A stretch of 64,000 bases of DNA, taken from assembly GCA_002257025.1 (NCBI GenBank), contig NCHA01000001.1, forward strand, positions 62,001 to 126,000. The letters are read 5' to 3'. A model generated the notes under the pieces. It saw only the letters and a program-made list of their open reading frames with translations, ran no database searches and was not told the origin of the DNA. Both the position numbers and the translations under genes were made by a program. Below are positions 18,049-26,639 of this stretch, piece by piece (position 1 is the stretch's first letter; the number at the start of each line of letters is the position of its first letter). The DNA is from Sphingobacteriales bacterium 16-39-50. GTDB taxonomy: Bacteria; Bacteroidota; Bacteroidia; Sphingobacteriales; Sphingobacteriaceae.

Positions 18049-18298
18049 TCAGGGGAGAACAAGAATGAACTTCCGGCCTATCCGGTTTATCCTTGTGATG
18101 AAGATATTTTTCAGAATAATCAAAAGCCACCTTTTGATGAGTCAGAAATAAGCGATGAAAGGAAAATTAAATCAGATTCCTGAATTGATGTAGCCGGAAC
18201 CAACCCGATGATGCCAATGAACTGATAGGAGAGGAGGATGAGGAAAATAATTATTGTAGTCTGTGGGTGATGATCATACTGGCCTGGATGAAAATTAA
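18049..18298 (+). pseudogene. Decayed gene for a small acidic Sphingobacteriaceae protein
   Basis: Three reading frames in succession give pieces of one plausible acidic protein. Frame one (18049-18200) reads SGENKNELPAYPVYPCDEDI and on to SDS, broken by a TGA at 18181, then IDVAGT. A shift near 18203 gives DDANELIGEEDEENNYCSL (18207-18263). A second shift near 18264 gives GDDHTGLDEN and a stop at 18298. The continuity of acidic, tyrosine/proline-rich sequence through two frameshifts and one nonsense codon is strong evidence of an inactivated gene. From memory, Pedobacter-like genomes carry intact small proteins with a similar DEENNYYSLGGD ending; this should be confirmed by search. Function unknown. 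Confidence 0.65.
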
Positions 18299-18373
18299 TT
18301 ATTCTCTTCAGGTCCAGGGACTTGCTGAACAGCTTTAATCAGGTTCCCCATAAACTTAACCGGGACGATAGAA

Positions 18374-18406
18374 ATAAAAAACCCTCCAGGATTATATCAT
18401 GGAGGG
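18374..18406 (-). terminator. Intrinsic terminator of the small lipoprotein gene
   Basis: On the minus strand a CCCTCCA/TGGAGGG stem (18382-18388 and 18400-18406) is followed by a run of T (plus-strand A-run at 18374-18381), 22 nt beyond the stop codon of the small lipoprotein gene. Confidence 0.85.
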
Positions 18407-18427
18407 CCAATTGTAATTTTGGTTTAA

Positions 18428-18610
18428 TTACTGAGCAGCAGCAGTATCAACAGCAGCAGCAGTATCAACAGCAACTGAATCAACAACTACAGTTGTATCC
18501 ATAACAGCAACTGAATCAGTAGCAACTTCTTCAGTTTTGTTTGAGTTACAAGCAGCAACTGATAAAGAGATAGCTAAAGCTAAAAAACCGAATTTGAAAG
18601 AATTTTTCAT
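18428..18610 (-). CDS. Small alanine/valine/threonine-repeat lipoprotein
   Basis: A 60-residue protein: signal peptide with lipobox (LSVAAC, cysteine at 21), then a mature part of only about 40 residues made of repeats such as DSVAVMDTTVVVDSVAV and DTAAAVDTAAA. The DNA shows matching tandem repeats of GCAGCAGCAGTATCAACA type, so repeat number could vary between strains. It has its own terminator and is divergent from the ECF sigma gene with a symmetrical upstream element between them, hinting at shared control. Many Bacteroidetes have such tiny lipoproteins, without known function; an entericidin-like or envelope-stress role is only a guess. Confidence 0.75.
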   Translation of the reverse strand: MKNSFKFGFLALAISLSVAACNSNKTEEVATDSVAVMDTTVVVDSVAVDTAAAVDTAAAQ

Positions 18611-18668
18611 TGTTTAGTGTTTTAATTTATTTATAAATAATTACTCTTAATACTCAATTACAAAAAAG

Positions 18669-18722
18669 GTAACCCAAGCTATTCAAAAAAAATAAAAAAT
18701 TATTTTCCTATCATTGGGTTAC
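18669..18722. promoter_or_regulatory. Divergent GTAACCCAA inverted elements
   Basis: Two perfect inverted 9-mers, GTAACCCAA (18669-18677) and TTGGGTTAC (18714-18722), lie in the 136-nt region between the small lipoprotein gene and the ECF sigma gene. Each contains an AAC core like those of ECF-type -35 elements and each points inward. They may be two sigma-dependent promoters or a distant-arm operator. This is inference from symmetry. Confidence 0.4.
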
Positions 18723-18746
18723 AATTCCTGATAAAAAGTATTAATA

Positions 18747-19313
18747 GTGAAAAAAGAGGTAAAAAGTTCAGTTCCAGCAGATAGTGAGATTGTATTGGGG
18801 ATACTGAATGATTCAAAGGAAACACTTAGCCGTTTATATATTTCCTATTTTCCTATGGTACTTCAATTAGTGCTAAAAAACAGTGGAAATGAGGATGACG
18901 CTAAAGATGTATTTCAGGAATCGGTTATCGTTCTTTACAATAAGGTTAAAGCTGGAAACTTTGAGCTAAACAGTAAGCTTAAAACATTTCTGTATTCTGT
19001 ATGCAGAAGGTTATGGCTTAAACGTTTAAATGAGCAAAGCAAGACGACCAGGAACATACAGGATTTTTCTGAGATCATTGCAGTTGAAGATGACCTTGAA
19101 AAGCATGAAGAAAAGGATAGACAGTTTGAACTAATGGAATCAGCTCTCATTCAATTGGGAGAACCTTGTAAAACTATTATTGAAGATTATTATATACACA
19201 ACAGATCAATGCAGGAGATCTGTGAGAAATTTGGTTATACTAATGCGGACAATGCCAAAACTCAGAAATATAAATGCTTGCAGCGTTTGAAAAAACTATT
19301 TTTTCAAACTTAA
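18747..19313 (+). CDS. ECF-type RNA polymerase sigma factor
   Basis: A 188-residue sigma-70 family protein of the extracytoplasmic-function class. Region 2 (about 25-95) includes NEDDAKDVFQESVIVLYNKV and the promoter-melting helix LKTFLYSVCRRLWLKRL; region 4 (about 130-185) has the helix-turn-helix NRSMQEICEKFGYTNADNAK. The start is a GTG at 18747. It is followed 10 nt later by a gene with an anti-sigma-like N-terminus, so the pair is cotranscribed and probably forms a membrane-controlled regulon switch. The symmetrical GTAACCCAA elements upstream could be its own promoter. Confidence 0.9.
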   Translation: MKKEVKSSVPADSEIVLGILNDSKETLSRLYISYFPMVLQLVLKNSGNEDDAKDVFQESVIVLYNKVKAGNFELNSKLKTFLYSVCRRLWLKRLNEQSKTTRNIQDFSEIIAVEDDLEKHEEKDRQFELMESALIQLGEPCKTIIEDYYIHNRSMQEICEKFGYTNADNAKTQKYKCLQRLKKLFFQT

Positions 19314-19323
19314 TCAGAAGAAG

Positions 19324-20415
19324 ATGAAAAGTGATTTGGAGTTAACGAATTTAATAGATGCTTATCTTAAGGGGGAATTAACAGGATCTGTCCTGGCTGA
19401 TTTTGAGCAATTGAGAAAAAGTGATCCTTCCTTTGATATGAAGGTTGTTGAGCATCGCAACTTTATTTTAAATTTATCTGATTACGGAAGCAGGGTTAAG
19501 CTTTCATCTGATATGAATGCAATTCATGAATCACTTGATATTCAAGCTATTAAAGATGAAGTAGCTCCCGAAGCACCAAAGCTAAGGCGCTTGTGGAAGA
19601 AATATCGTGTCAATACAGCTATTGCAGCTTCAGTTGCCTTTATAGCAGTTTCGGCTACCTTACTTTCAACTGGTTATTTTTCGAAGTCTATCTCAACTAA
19701 TGTTAACCTATTGCGTCGTGAAATTAACAGTATCAAACGTTCTCAGAATGCTTTGATCAAGAATATTAATGACAAACCTTCAAAAGGTCCCGCTGATCCG
19801 GGAGAGTTTGGAGGCACAGGTTTTGCTCTCTCATCAAATGGCTATGTAGTTACGAATTTTCATGTGGTTAAAGGTGCTGACTCGGTCTATGTACAAAACT
19901 CTGAAGGTGAAGCTTTTAAAGTAAAATTGATCTATATTGATCCTGCTTATGATCTGGCAGTACTTCAAATTACTGATCCTTCATTTGAGAAGCTGGCGAG
20001 TTTGCCTTATACATTTAAAAAGGCTGCTTCAGATGTGGGCGAAGATGTATTTACCATAGGATTTCCAAGAGATGAGCAGGTTTTAGGAAAAGGATATGTC
20101 AGCGCAAAAAATGGTTATGCTGGAGATACAGTCGCTTACCAGGTTTCAATTCCTGTTAATCCTGGAAATAGTGGTGGGCCATTACTGGATAATCGTGGAA
20201 ATGTTATTGGTATTATCAATGGCAAGCAAGCCTTGCTTGACGGTGCAGCATTCGCAATAAAATCATCTTTTATACTTAAATCAATAGAAGCAATCCCACA
20301 GGATTCTTTGGATGAAAAGTTGGTTGTGAACAAAAGAAATACCCTGGCTGGTTTAAGCCGTAAAGATCAGTTCAAGAAACTTGAACCATATATTTATATG
20401 GTTAAGGTTTATTAA
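19324..20415 (+). CDS. Anti-sigma-like membrane protein fused to a trypsin-like protease
   Basis: A 363-residue protein with three parts. Residues 1-95 are cytoplasmic and resemble the sigma-binding region of anti-sigma factors (LTNLIDAYLKGELTGSVLADFEQL), without a zinc HxxxCxxC motif. One membrane segment follows (about 98-118), then a coiled linker. Residues about 155-335 form a periplasmic S1C/HtrA-like serine protease with triad H180 (VVTNFHVV), D210 (AYDLAVL) and S283 (NPGNSGGPL). There is no PDZ domain after the protease. It lies 10 nt behind the ECF sigma gene. A likely role is sensing an envelope signal and holding or releasing the sigma factor; whether the protease cuts itself, the lipoprotein or other targets is unknown. 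Confidence 0.85.
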   Translation: MKSDLELTNLIDAYLKGELTGSVLADFEQLRKSDPSFDMKVVEHRNFILNLSDYGSRVKLSSDMNAIHESLDIQAIKDEVAPEAPKLRRLWKKYRVNTAIAASVAFIAVSATLLSTGYFSKSISTNVNLLRREINSIKRSQNALIKNINDKPSKGPADPGEFGGTGFALSSNGYVVTNFHVVKGADSVYVQNSEGEAFKVKLIYIDPAYDLAVLQITDPSFEKLASLPYTFKKAASDVGEDVFTIGFPRDEQVLGKGYVSAKNGYAGDTVAYQVSIPVNPGNSGGPLLDNRGNVIGIINGKQALLDGAAFAIKSSFILKSIEAIPQDSLDEKLVVNKRNTLAGLSRKDQFKKLEPYIYMVKVY

Positions 20416-20435
20416 ATATTTTGTTTTGTGTTTAT

Positions 20436-20470
20436 AAAGGCTGATGGAATTTTAAATTCTTTCAGCTTTT
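20436..20470. terminator. Bidirectional terminator between the protease gene and nuoD
   Basis: Imperfect 17-bp inverted repeat (AAAGGCTGATGGAATTT against AAATTCTTTCAGCTTTT, three mismatches) with A-rich and T-rich edges, between convergent genes. Confidence 0.65.
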
Positions 20471-20475
20471 TTAAT

Positions 20476-21657
20476 TTAGCGGTCTACCTCTCCAAGTACA
20501 ATATCAATTGATCCTAGTATAGCTACCAGATCTGCAATTAAAACGCCCCTGGATATTTCGGGAAGTACAGATAGATTATTGAAACTGGGGGCTCTGGCTT
20601 TTACTCGTTTTGGAATTTCAGTCTTGCCATCGCAAATAAAATAATAGCCAAGTTCACCTTTTGGATTTTCAGCCCGGATATAGAAATCCTGTTCTTTGGG
20701 TATAATCTTTTTTGGAAGTTTAGCTCTTGGGTCGAATTCAGGACTTCGTTTTAATTCCTTTTGCAATCTGTTTAGACATTGTTCAATGATCCGAATGGAC
20801 TCAGCAATCTCATCGGTTCGTATTTTATACCGGTCCCAGCAATCACCTGTCTTACCCATTTCACCCTTTCCAACAGGAATATCGAAATCAAGCTCTGGAT
20901 AGACAGAATATTCATCCACGCGCCTCAGATCCCATTTTAATCCTGATCCTCTGAGCATGGGTCCGGAGCAGCCATAATTAATTGCCACATCGAGCGGGAG
21001 CACCCCGATGCCTGCTGTTCTTCCAATGAAGATCTGATTATCAGTAAGTAACTGATTTAACTCAGTGAGTTTTGGCTTGAAATAGGAGATGAATTCCGCG
21101 CATCGTTCTTCGAAACCTACCGGCAAATCATAGAAAAGACCGCCTACCCATATATAATTATATAACATTCTTGAACCTGATGCCCATTCAAGCATATTCA
21201 TGATGTGCTCACGATCACGAAAACACCAAAGAAAAGGAGTGAAGGCACCTATGTCAATTCCATAGGTTCCAATTGCAATGAGGTGCGAACTAATTCGGTT
21301 TAACTCACAAACCAGCACCCGGATGTATTCAACTCTCTTAGGAATATCCTTGTCAATGCCCATCATTCGTTCAACACCCATTACAAATGCATGGTCGTTA
21401 TTCATTGAAGCCAGATAGTCCATGCGATCTACAAAGGGGATTATTTGCTGATAAGTGAGGCTTTCGCAATGCTTTTCAAAGCACCTGTGCAAATAGCCCA
21501 TATGAGGGATTACTTCTTTCACAATCTCTCCATCAGTGATTAGTTCAAGCCTTAAGACACCATGTGTGGAGGGGTGCTGCGGACCCATATTGATCAGCAT
21601 CTCTTCAGGCTTGAGGCCTTCAGTTAATTGAGCATATCTGGTTTTATTAAGCTGCAT
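20476..21657 (-). CDS. nuoD: NADH-quinone oxidoreductase subunit D
   Basis: A 393-residue 49-kDa-type subunit of complex I, which with NuoB forms the quinone-binding cavity. The family landmarks are [16 protein letters not shown] (about 25), [34 protein letters not shown] and the C-terminal end [11 protein letters not shown] and VLGEVDR. Length matches stand-alone NuoD rather than a NuoCD fusion. It follows nuoC with a 14-nt gap. Downstream there is a terminator and a convergent gene, so nuoE-N are not in this operon and must lie elsewhere. Confidence 0.96.
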   Translation of the reverse strand: MQLNKTRYAQLTEGLKPEEMLINMGPQHPSTHGVLRLELITDGEIVKEVIPHMGYLHRCFEKHCESLTYQQIIPFVDRMDYLASMNNDHAFVMGVERMMGIDKDIPKRVEYIRVLVCELNRISSHLIAIGTYGIDIGAFTPFLWCFRDREHIMNMLEWASGSRMLYNYIWVGGLFYDLPVGFEERCAEFISYFKPKLTELNQLLTDNQIFIGRTAGIGVLPLDVAINYGCSGPMLRGSGLKWDLRRVDEYSVYPELDFDIPVGKGEMGKTGDCWDRYKIRTDEIAESIRIIEQCLNRLQKELKRSPEFDPRAKLPKKIIPKEQDFYIRAENPKGELGYYFICDGKTEIPKRVKARAPSFNNLSVLPEISRGVLIADLVAILGSIDIVLGEVDR

Positions 21658-21671
21658 GAGGGGTAATTAGC

Positions 21672-22169
21672 TCAGTTAATTTTTATTCCTTTATATTCTT
21701 CTGCCGCCTGGTAGTCCTTACGCAGTGGATAACCCTCCCAGTCATCAGGAAGCAGGATTCTTCGCAGATCAGGATGGCCGTCGAAATGAATTCCAAACAG
21801 ATCAAATGCTTCACGCTCATGCCATTCAGCTGTACGCCAGACTTCTGAAACACTATAAAAAGATGGCAATGTGCCGCTATTTCTATCGTGATCTTTTATT
21901 GTTTTGAGAACAAGTTGTTGTTTGTACGGTATTGAGGCGAGATGATACACTATTTCAAATTTGTTCTTTTCAAGCCCATGATCTACTCCGCTGAGGCAGG
22001 AGAGAAAATCAAACCAGGTTTTATTATTGTCTCTGAGCTCTTCGCAAACCTGAACAATAAGTTCCGGATCTATTTGTAAAGCCGATTGTAAACCATTGTT
22101 TTCAATAGCTTTTATCACACCATTCCCGAATTTATCCCTTAGCAGATCTGTTATTTCATCAAAATTCAT
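21672..22169 (-). CDS. nuoC: NADH-quinone oxidoreductase subunit C
   Basis: A 165-residue 30-kDa-type complex I subunit. SVSEVWRTAEWHEREAFDLFGIHFDGHPDLRR is the conserved core (quoted only by position: about 105-136; key residues W-R-x-A-E-W-x-E-R-E and D-L-F-G-I), followed by LPDDWEGYPLRKDY. It lies between pdxH (9 nt upstream) and nuoD (14 nt downstream), all on the minus strand, which makes pdxH-nuoC-nuoD a unit. It belongs to the peripheral arm of complex I in the cytoplasm. Confidence 0.95.
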   Translation of the reverse strand: MNFDEITDLLRDKFGNGVIKAIENNGLQSALQIDPELIVQVCEELRDNNKTWFDFLSCLSGVDHGLEKNKFEIVYHLASIPYKQQLVLKTIKDHDRNSGTLPSFYSVSEVWRTAEWHEREAFDLFGIHFDGHPDLRRILLPDDWEGYPLRKDYQAAEEYKGIKIN

Positions 22170-22178
22170 AGGTAAAGA

Positions 22179-22832
22179 TCAGGGTGCAAGCCTTACAATT
22201 TTCCAACTGGTTTTATCAGCTTTTTTATAAACAATTCTGTCGTGCAAGCGGCTTGGACGACCCTGCCAGAATTCAATCACCTGTGGTTTTATCAGATAAC
22301 CACCCCAAAATGCCGGTTTGGGTATCGTTTTATTCTCATATCTTATTTCAGCCTCTTTCCAATCCTTTTCAAGGTCTTCACGGTCTTCAATTACCTGACT
22401 TTGCGGGGATATCAGGGCGCCAATCTGGCTTTGTTTCGGACGGCTTTGAAAATAACGATCAGATTCTTCTTTACTGAGTTTTTCTACCGTTCCCTCGATT
22501 CTTACCTGTCTTGCCAGCTCAGCCCAGTGGAAAACTATGGCTACAACAGGATTTTTAGACATTTCCTTTCCCTTCGCGCTCAGATAATTGGTATAGAACA
22601 TAAAGCCACGTTCTTCATATCCTTTTAACAATACAATTCTTGCACTGGGTTTGCGGTCAATGCTGGTTGTAGCCAAGGTCATCGCATTAGGCTCATGAAT
22701 GCCTGCATCCATTGCTTCTTTAAACCATTTACCAAATTGTTTGATCGGATCTTTATCTACATCCCTTTTGGATAGTTTTTCAGAAATATATTCCTGACGG
22801 AGGTTTTCAAGTGTTTCTTTTTTTACTGCCAT
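22179..22832 (-). CDS. pdxH: Pyridoxamine 5'-phosphate oxidase
   Basis: A 217-residue FMN enzyme that oxidises pyridoxine or pyridoxamine 5'-phosphate to pyridoxal 5'-phosphate. The flavin and substrate segments are present: PSARIVLLKGYEERGFMFYT, NPVVAIVFHWAELARQVRIEG, SRPKQSQIGA and the C-terminal EFWQGRPSRLHDRI signature. Length is that of E. coli PdxH. It opens the pdxH-nuoC-nuoD unit; coupling of vitamin B6 and complex I genes is positional only. A -7 box lies upstream and the divergent yqgE gene begins 147 nt away. Confidence 0.95.
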   Translation of the reverse strand: MAVKKETLENLRQEYISEKLSKRDVDKDPIKQFGKWFKEAMDAGIHEPNAMTLATTSIDRKPSARIVLLKGYEERGFMFYTNYLSAKGKEMSKNPVVAIVFHWAELARQVRIEGTVEKLSKEESDRYFQSRPKQSQIGALISPQSQVIEDREDLEKDWKEAEIRYENKTIPKPAFWGGYLIKPQVIEFWQGRPSRLHDRIVYKKADKTSWKIVRLAP

Positions 22833-22880
22833 TTTAATTGTTTTTCACCTACTAGGTATAAGCTTTGCTGTCTTATATTA

Positions 22881-22888
22881 CAAACTTA
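22881..22888 (-). promoter_or_regulatory. -7 box of the pdxH-nuoCD unit
   Basis: Minus-strand TAAGTTTG matches TAnnTTTG exactly, 49 nt upstream of the pdxH start. Confidence 0.5.
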
Positions 22889-22978
22889 ACAATTGCAGAT
22901 TGCATTCTATCATTTGAATGATTATTAGATATATATTGTAATTTTAATTACAATAAACGATGTTTAATTGATTTCTTT

Positions 22979-23542
22979 ATGCTAAGTCCCCTTAAACCCA
23001 AAAGTGGAAGCCTGATCGTTTCAGAACCATTTATGTCTGATCCTAATTTTAAAAGGTCTGTTGTTTTACTGACAGAATGTGAAGAGGCTGGGGCAGTTGG
23101 CTTTATCTTAAACCAACGAAGTGATCTTTTGTTGAATGATCTTATTCCTGATCTGAAGGGAGCGGATTTTCCGGTTTACTTCGGAGGTCCGGTAGCAGGA
23201 GATACCCTGCATTTTGTTCATTCTTGTTATGATAAACTCAATAGCGGGGTTATGATCAGAGAAGGAGTCTATTGGGGAGGTAATTTCGAAACAATTAAGA
23301 TTCTTATTAATAATAAAAGCCTAAATAATGAAGAGATCAAATTTTTTGTTGGTTATTCTGGATGGGGTGCAGGACAATTAGATGATGAGATTGATCAGAA
23401 TTCATGGCTTGTAACTGATAAATATAGTCCGGAGGTAATCTTTGTGGAAGATGAAGAAAATCTATGGAGAGAAGTGGTTATTGGCCTTGGACCGAAATAT
23501 GCGCACATTGCTAATTTCCCGGAAAACCCGCAGTGGAATTGA
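22979..23542 (+). CDS. YqgE/AlgH family protein (DUF179)
   Basis: A 187-residue cytoplasmic protein of the YqgE/AlgH family. The conserved pieces are LKPKSGSLIVSEPFMSDPNF at the N-terminus, VGFILNQRSD, PVYFGGPVAGDTLHFVH, and FFVGYSGWGAGQLDDEI. The biochemical role is not settled; in Pseudomonas AlgH affects alginate regulation. It is the only plus-strand gene in a 6-kb minus-strand block of nuo, pdxH and pur genes, so it is transcribed alone. The stop codon is followed after 13 nt by heptad tract 3. Confidence 0.93.
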   Translation: MLSPLKPKSGSLIVSEPFMSDPNFKRSVVLLTECEEAGAVGFILNQRSDLLLNDLIPDLKGADFPVYFGGPVAGDTLHFVHSCYDKLNSGVMIREGVYWGGNFETIKILINNKSLNNEEIKFFVGYSGWGAGQLDDEIDQNSWLVTDKYSPEVIFVEDEENLWREVVIGLGPKYAHIANFPENPQWN

Positions 23543-23555
23543 GGTAGTCTGTTTT

Positions 23556-23629
23556 CAGTTGCCAGTTGTCAGTTAACTGATCGTTGGTTATTCAACTCTT
23601 CTCAATTGTCAACTGTCAACTGTCAATTG
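23556..23629. repeat. Heptad tract 3 overlapping the purE stop codon
   Basis: Two opposed sets of 7-mers: CAGTTGC, CAGTTGT, CAGTTAA, CTGATCG (23556-23583) and TCAATTG, TCAACTG, TCAACTG, TCAATTG (23602-23629). The purE stop codon (23623-23625) lies inside the last unit, so the tract forms the final codons of purE. Confidence 0.8.
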
Positions 23630-24123
23630 CTCTCCATCTCCCTCGCACTTTCCTCAACCTTACGCTTTAGTTCTTCTTTATAGTCCATAAGTCTTTGAGA
23701 TAGGGCGGAATCAGACGTTCCTAAGATCTGGGCAGCAAGTATTCCTGCATTTTTAGCGGCATTTAATGCAACTGTGGCAACTGGAATTCCATTCGGCATC
23801 TGAAGTATTGATAGGATTGAATCCCAGCCATCAATAGAATTACTTGATTTTACCGGAACTCCGATTACCGGAAGCTGTGTTATAGAAGCAACCATACCGG
23901 GTAGGTGTGCAGCTCCGCCAGCACCTGCAATGATTACTTTTAAGCCTCTGTCAGATGCAGTTCTTGCATATTCAAACATCCGTTCCGGAGTGCGATGGGC
24001 AGAAACAACAGTAATTTCAAATTGAACTTTAAGCTCTTTTAATACATCTGCTGCATCCTGCATAACACCCAGATCAGACTTACTACCCATAATAATGCCG
24101 ACCTTAATCGCTTCACTTGCCAT
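23623..24123 (-). CDS. purE: N5-carboxyaminoimidazole ribonucleotide mutase
   Basis: A 166-residue class I PurE, which converts N5-CAIR to CAIR in purine synthesis. The active-site loops [33 protein letters not shown] and [14 protein letters not shown] are intact. It works after PurK, encoded 50 nt upstream on the same strand, so purK-purE is an operon. The last three codons (Ser-Asn-stop) fall in the heptad tract, meaning that the natural C-terminus may have been reshaped by the repeat. Confidence 0.96.
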   Translation of the reverse strand: MASEAIKVGIIMGSKSDLGVMQDAADVLKELKVQFEITVVSAHRTPERMFEYARTASDRGLKVIIAGAGGAAHLPGMVASITQLPVIGVPVKSSNSIDGWDSILSILQMPNGIPVATVALNAAKNAGILAAQILGTSDSALSQRLMDYKEELKRKVEESAREMESN

Positions 24124-24173
24124 AATACTTTTTATAGATATAATACTGTATATAAATAATTTATGTAATTTAT

Positions 24174-25313
24174 TTAAATCTTTACTATGATTTTATTTTG
24201 AACAAATCTTGCCTTTTCAATAGCTTTCTGACGGTCATCATCCATAATCGTTACATGCCCCATTTTCCGGAAAGGCTTCGTAAATTTCTTTCCATATAAA
24301 TGGATATAGACGCCTTCCAGTTCAAGCACTTCATGTAATCCTTCATATTCTGCTGCCCCTTCATATCCCTTTTCTCCGAGCAGATTAATCATTACTGAAT
24401 TACTGATTGCCCTTGTATCTCCTGGAGGCAGGTTGAATATTGCTCTTAACAATTGCTCATATTGAGAAGTGAAATTACCCTCAATGCTTTGATGTCCGCT
24501 GTTATGTGGGCGTGGTGCAATTTCATTTACCAGAATGTCGCCTTTCTTTGTAAGGAATAGTTCAACAGCCAGAATGCCAACAATCTTCAAATCAGCAGCA
24601 ATTTTTATTGCCAGTTGATCGGCCTTTTGAAGTATTTCAAAATCCAGAGTAGAAGGCGAGATAAGAAATTCAACAAGGTTTGCTTCTGCATTGAACTCCA
24701 TTTCTACACAGGGAAATGTTTTTATTTCGCCGTCTTCATTCCTTGAAACAATTACAGATAGTTCTTTATCAAAATCAATCAGTTCTTCTATCAGACTTGG
24801 CTCTTCAAATGCTTTCTCAAGATCTGAAGCTGATTTTATCGTTTTTACACCCCTTCCATCATAACCATCCCTGCGAAGTTTTTGTATATACGGAAATGGA
24901 ATATTTGCAGATATCAGTTCCTGCTTATTAGCAAATACCTTAAATGGAGCGGTAGGAATATCATTTTCCTTAAAGAACTGTTTTTGGATTCCTTTATCCT
25001 GAATAAGTCTGATTACTCTCGACTGGGGATAAACAGTCAGGCCCTCTTTCTCAAGCTTTTCAAGCGCATCAACATTAACTTTTTCAATCTCTATGGTTAG
25101 AATATCAACCTCTTTCCCAAAATTATAAACCGCATCAAAATCAGTTAAAGAACCATGCACAAATTTCCGGCAGAGATCCTTGCATGGAGCCTCTTTGTCA
25201 GGATCCATAACATAGGTAGTAATGTTATAATTTATTGATTCCTGTATAAGCATGCGCCCCAGTTGGCCGCCACCAAGTATTCCAAGCTTAAGGTCTCCGT
25301 AAAATGCTTTCAT
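24174..25313 (-). CDS. purK: N5-carboxyaminoimidazole ribonucleotide synthase
   Basis: A 379-residue ATP-grasp enzyme that makes N5-CAIR from AIR, ATP and bicarbonate. The N-terminal pre-ATP-grasp fold begins [17 protein letters not shown]; the ATP-grasp segments include [27 protein letters not shown] and [17 protein letters not shown], and the C-terminal lid has [18 protein letters not shown]. It is the first gene of purK-purE. A near-consensus -7 sequence (TAAACTTG, minus strand, about 25321-25328) lies just upstream, giving a short leader. Confidence 0.96.
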   Translation of the reverse strand: MKAFYGDLKLGILGGGQLGRMLIQESINYNITTYVMDPDKEAPCKDLCRKFVHGSLTDFDAVYNFGKEVDILTIEIEKVNVDALEKLEKEGLTVYPQSRVIRLIQDKGIQKQFFKENDIPTAPFKVFANKQELISANIPFPYIQKLRRDGYDGRGVKTIKSASDLEKAFEEPSLIEELIDFDKELSVIVSRNEDGEIKTFPCVEMEFNAEANLVEFLISPSTLDFEILQKADQLAIKIAADLKIVGILAVELFLTKKGDILVNEIAPRPHNSGHQSIEGNFTSQYEQLLRAIFNLPPGDTRAISNSVMINLLGEKGYEGAAEYEGLHEVLELEGVYIHLYGKKFTKPFRKMGHVTIMDDDRQKAIEKARFVQNKIIVKI

Positions 25314-25429
25314 ATTGCTGCAAGTTTAGGCGAAATCTGTGAGAATATCCAATTTTCGGTATGTTTCATATCCTGAAAGGAGAATATAAAATATTATTGT
25401 TAGGCTGGAGAATGATTTAATAGCCCGAA

Positions 25430-25912
25430 TCAGCTGTTTAAAAGGCTCTCCTGTTCAATCTTCTTTTGAAGTTCAAGTATTGCACCAATAAGTGCTTCGG
25501 GCCTTGGGGGGCATCCCTGAACGTATACATCAACAGGGATGATTCTGTCAACACCTTTTACCACATGGTATCCATGCTGCCAGTATGGGCCTCCGCAATT
25601 GGAACATGAACCCATAGAGATAACATATTTTGGTTCCGGCATTTGTTCATAAAGGCGTTTAATGCGTTCAGCCATTTTAAATGTTACGGTACCCGCAATG
25701 ATTATAACATCTGATTGCCTTGGCGAGGGACGGGGAAATACTCCAAAACGATCCAGGTCGTAGGTAGACGCCATGGAACCCATCATTTCTATCGCACAAC
25801 ATGCTATACCAAAACTCATTGGCCAGAGTGATGATAATCTTGCCCAGTTAAGCAAATCATCAACCTTCACAATCATTACTGAACCGGTATCGTTTTTTAT
25901 TTCTAAACTCAC
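25430..25912 (-). CDS. nuoB: NADH-quinone oxidoreductase subunit B
   Basis: A 160-residue PSST-type complex I subunit that carries the terminal [4Fe-4S] cluster N2. The ligand cysteines are present: the tandem pair in [11 protein letters not shown], one in [11 protein letters not shown] and one in [11 protein letters not shown]. Its start overlaps the end of nuoA by 4 nt, so the two are translationally coupled. After nuoB the operon stops: purK follows 116 nt later and nuoC/nuoD are 3.3 kb away. Confidence 0.96.
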   Translation of the reverse strand: MSLEIKNDTGSVMIVKVDDLLNWARLSSLWPMSFGIACCAIEMMGSMASTYDLDRFGVFPRPSPRQSDVIIIAGTVTFKMAERIKRLYEQMPEPKYVISMGSCSNCGGPYWQHGYHVVKGVDRIIPVDVYVQGCPPRPEALIGAILELQKKIEQESLLNS

Positions 25913-26502
25913 AAGGCGGGTCTTTTAAATTTCGGGGTAAATCCTGGTTTATTTGAGGATAATGGTGATTCTGTTTGCACCTTTTCGGACATTGGAATTT
26001 CAGAGTCTACACTAAAGGATTTTATTTGATAGCTTTCATTATTCAAGGCTTTATACGCAGAAAGCGGGATCCTGGAAGGCGAAACCGGCGAATATTGCTC
26101 AGGCCTGATCCAGTTCAGGTCACCCTTTTTCCAAACATAGACCAATCCGATTAATAAAATACCTACAAAAATGAACATTTCAATCAGGCTTAACCATCCC
26201 CAGTAAGGATCTGCATTTATTAGCTCCTGCTGACTGAAAACTGTTGCCCATGGAAAAATAAATGCTAATTCTACATCAAAAAGCAGGAAAACTAATGCAA
26301 TGACATAGAAACGTGAATTAAATTGTATCCAGGAATTTCCCTGTGGTTCTTCACCGCATTCGTAGGAAGTCAATTTTTCGGGATTAGGCTTTTTAGGTGC
26401 GACCAGTTTCCCAATAAAAAATGTAAAGAGCACAAATAAAACCCCCATAATCAGGTAGATAAATATCTTGCCGAACTCGCTTAACTGAGAAGTTTCATCC
26501 AT
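25909..26502 (-). CDS. nuoA: NADH-quinone oxidoreductase subunit A with extended tail
   Basis: A 197-residue membrane subunit of complex I. Three transmembrane segments, [19 protein letters not shown] in the conserved loop, and [12 protein letters not shown] are diagnostic. The normal protein would end near residue 135; here a hydrophilic tail of about 60 residues follows (from [16 protein letters not shown] to KFKRPAL), rich in Ser, Pro and Lys. Tail function is unknown. It is the first gene of a nuoA-nuoB pair with 4-nt overlap. Confidence 0.94.
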   Translation of the reverse strand: MDETSQLSEFGKIFIYLIMGVLFVLFTFFIGKLVAPKKPNPEKLTSYECGEEPQGNSWIQFNSRFYVIALVFLLFDVELAFIFPWATVFSQQELINADPYWGWLSLIEMFIFVGILLIGLVYVWKKGDLNWIRPEQYSPVSPSRIPLSAYKALNNESYQIKSFSVDSEIPMSEKVQTESPLSSNKPGFTPKFKRPAL

Positions 26503-26639
26503 TGATCAAAATTAAGAATAATTGAATTAAAGTATTCAAACGGTTTATTATTTCTCAAATAATTATCATTAATTGTGGATAAGCTTTTTTTGAAATGAGA
26601 ATAGATAGCATCAAATTCGCAGGGAATATCTGATTGAAT

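Noticed and set aside
18322-18504. Plus-strand 60-codon frame over the small lipoprotein gene
   Set aside because: Glutamine-repeat translation of the complement of a lipoprotein gene that has a proper signal peptide and terminator.
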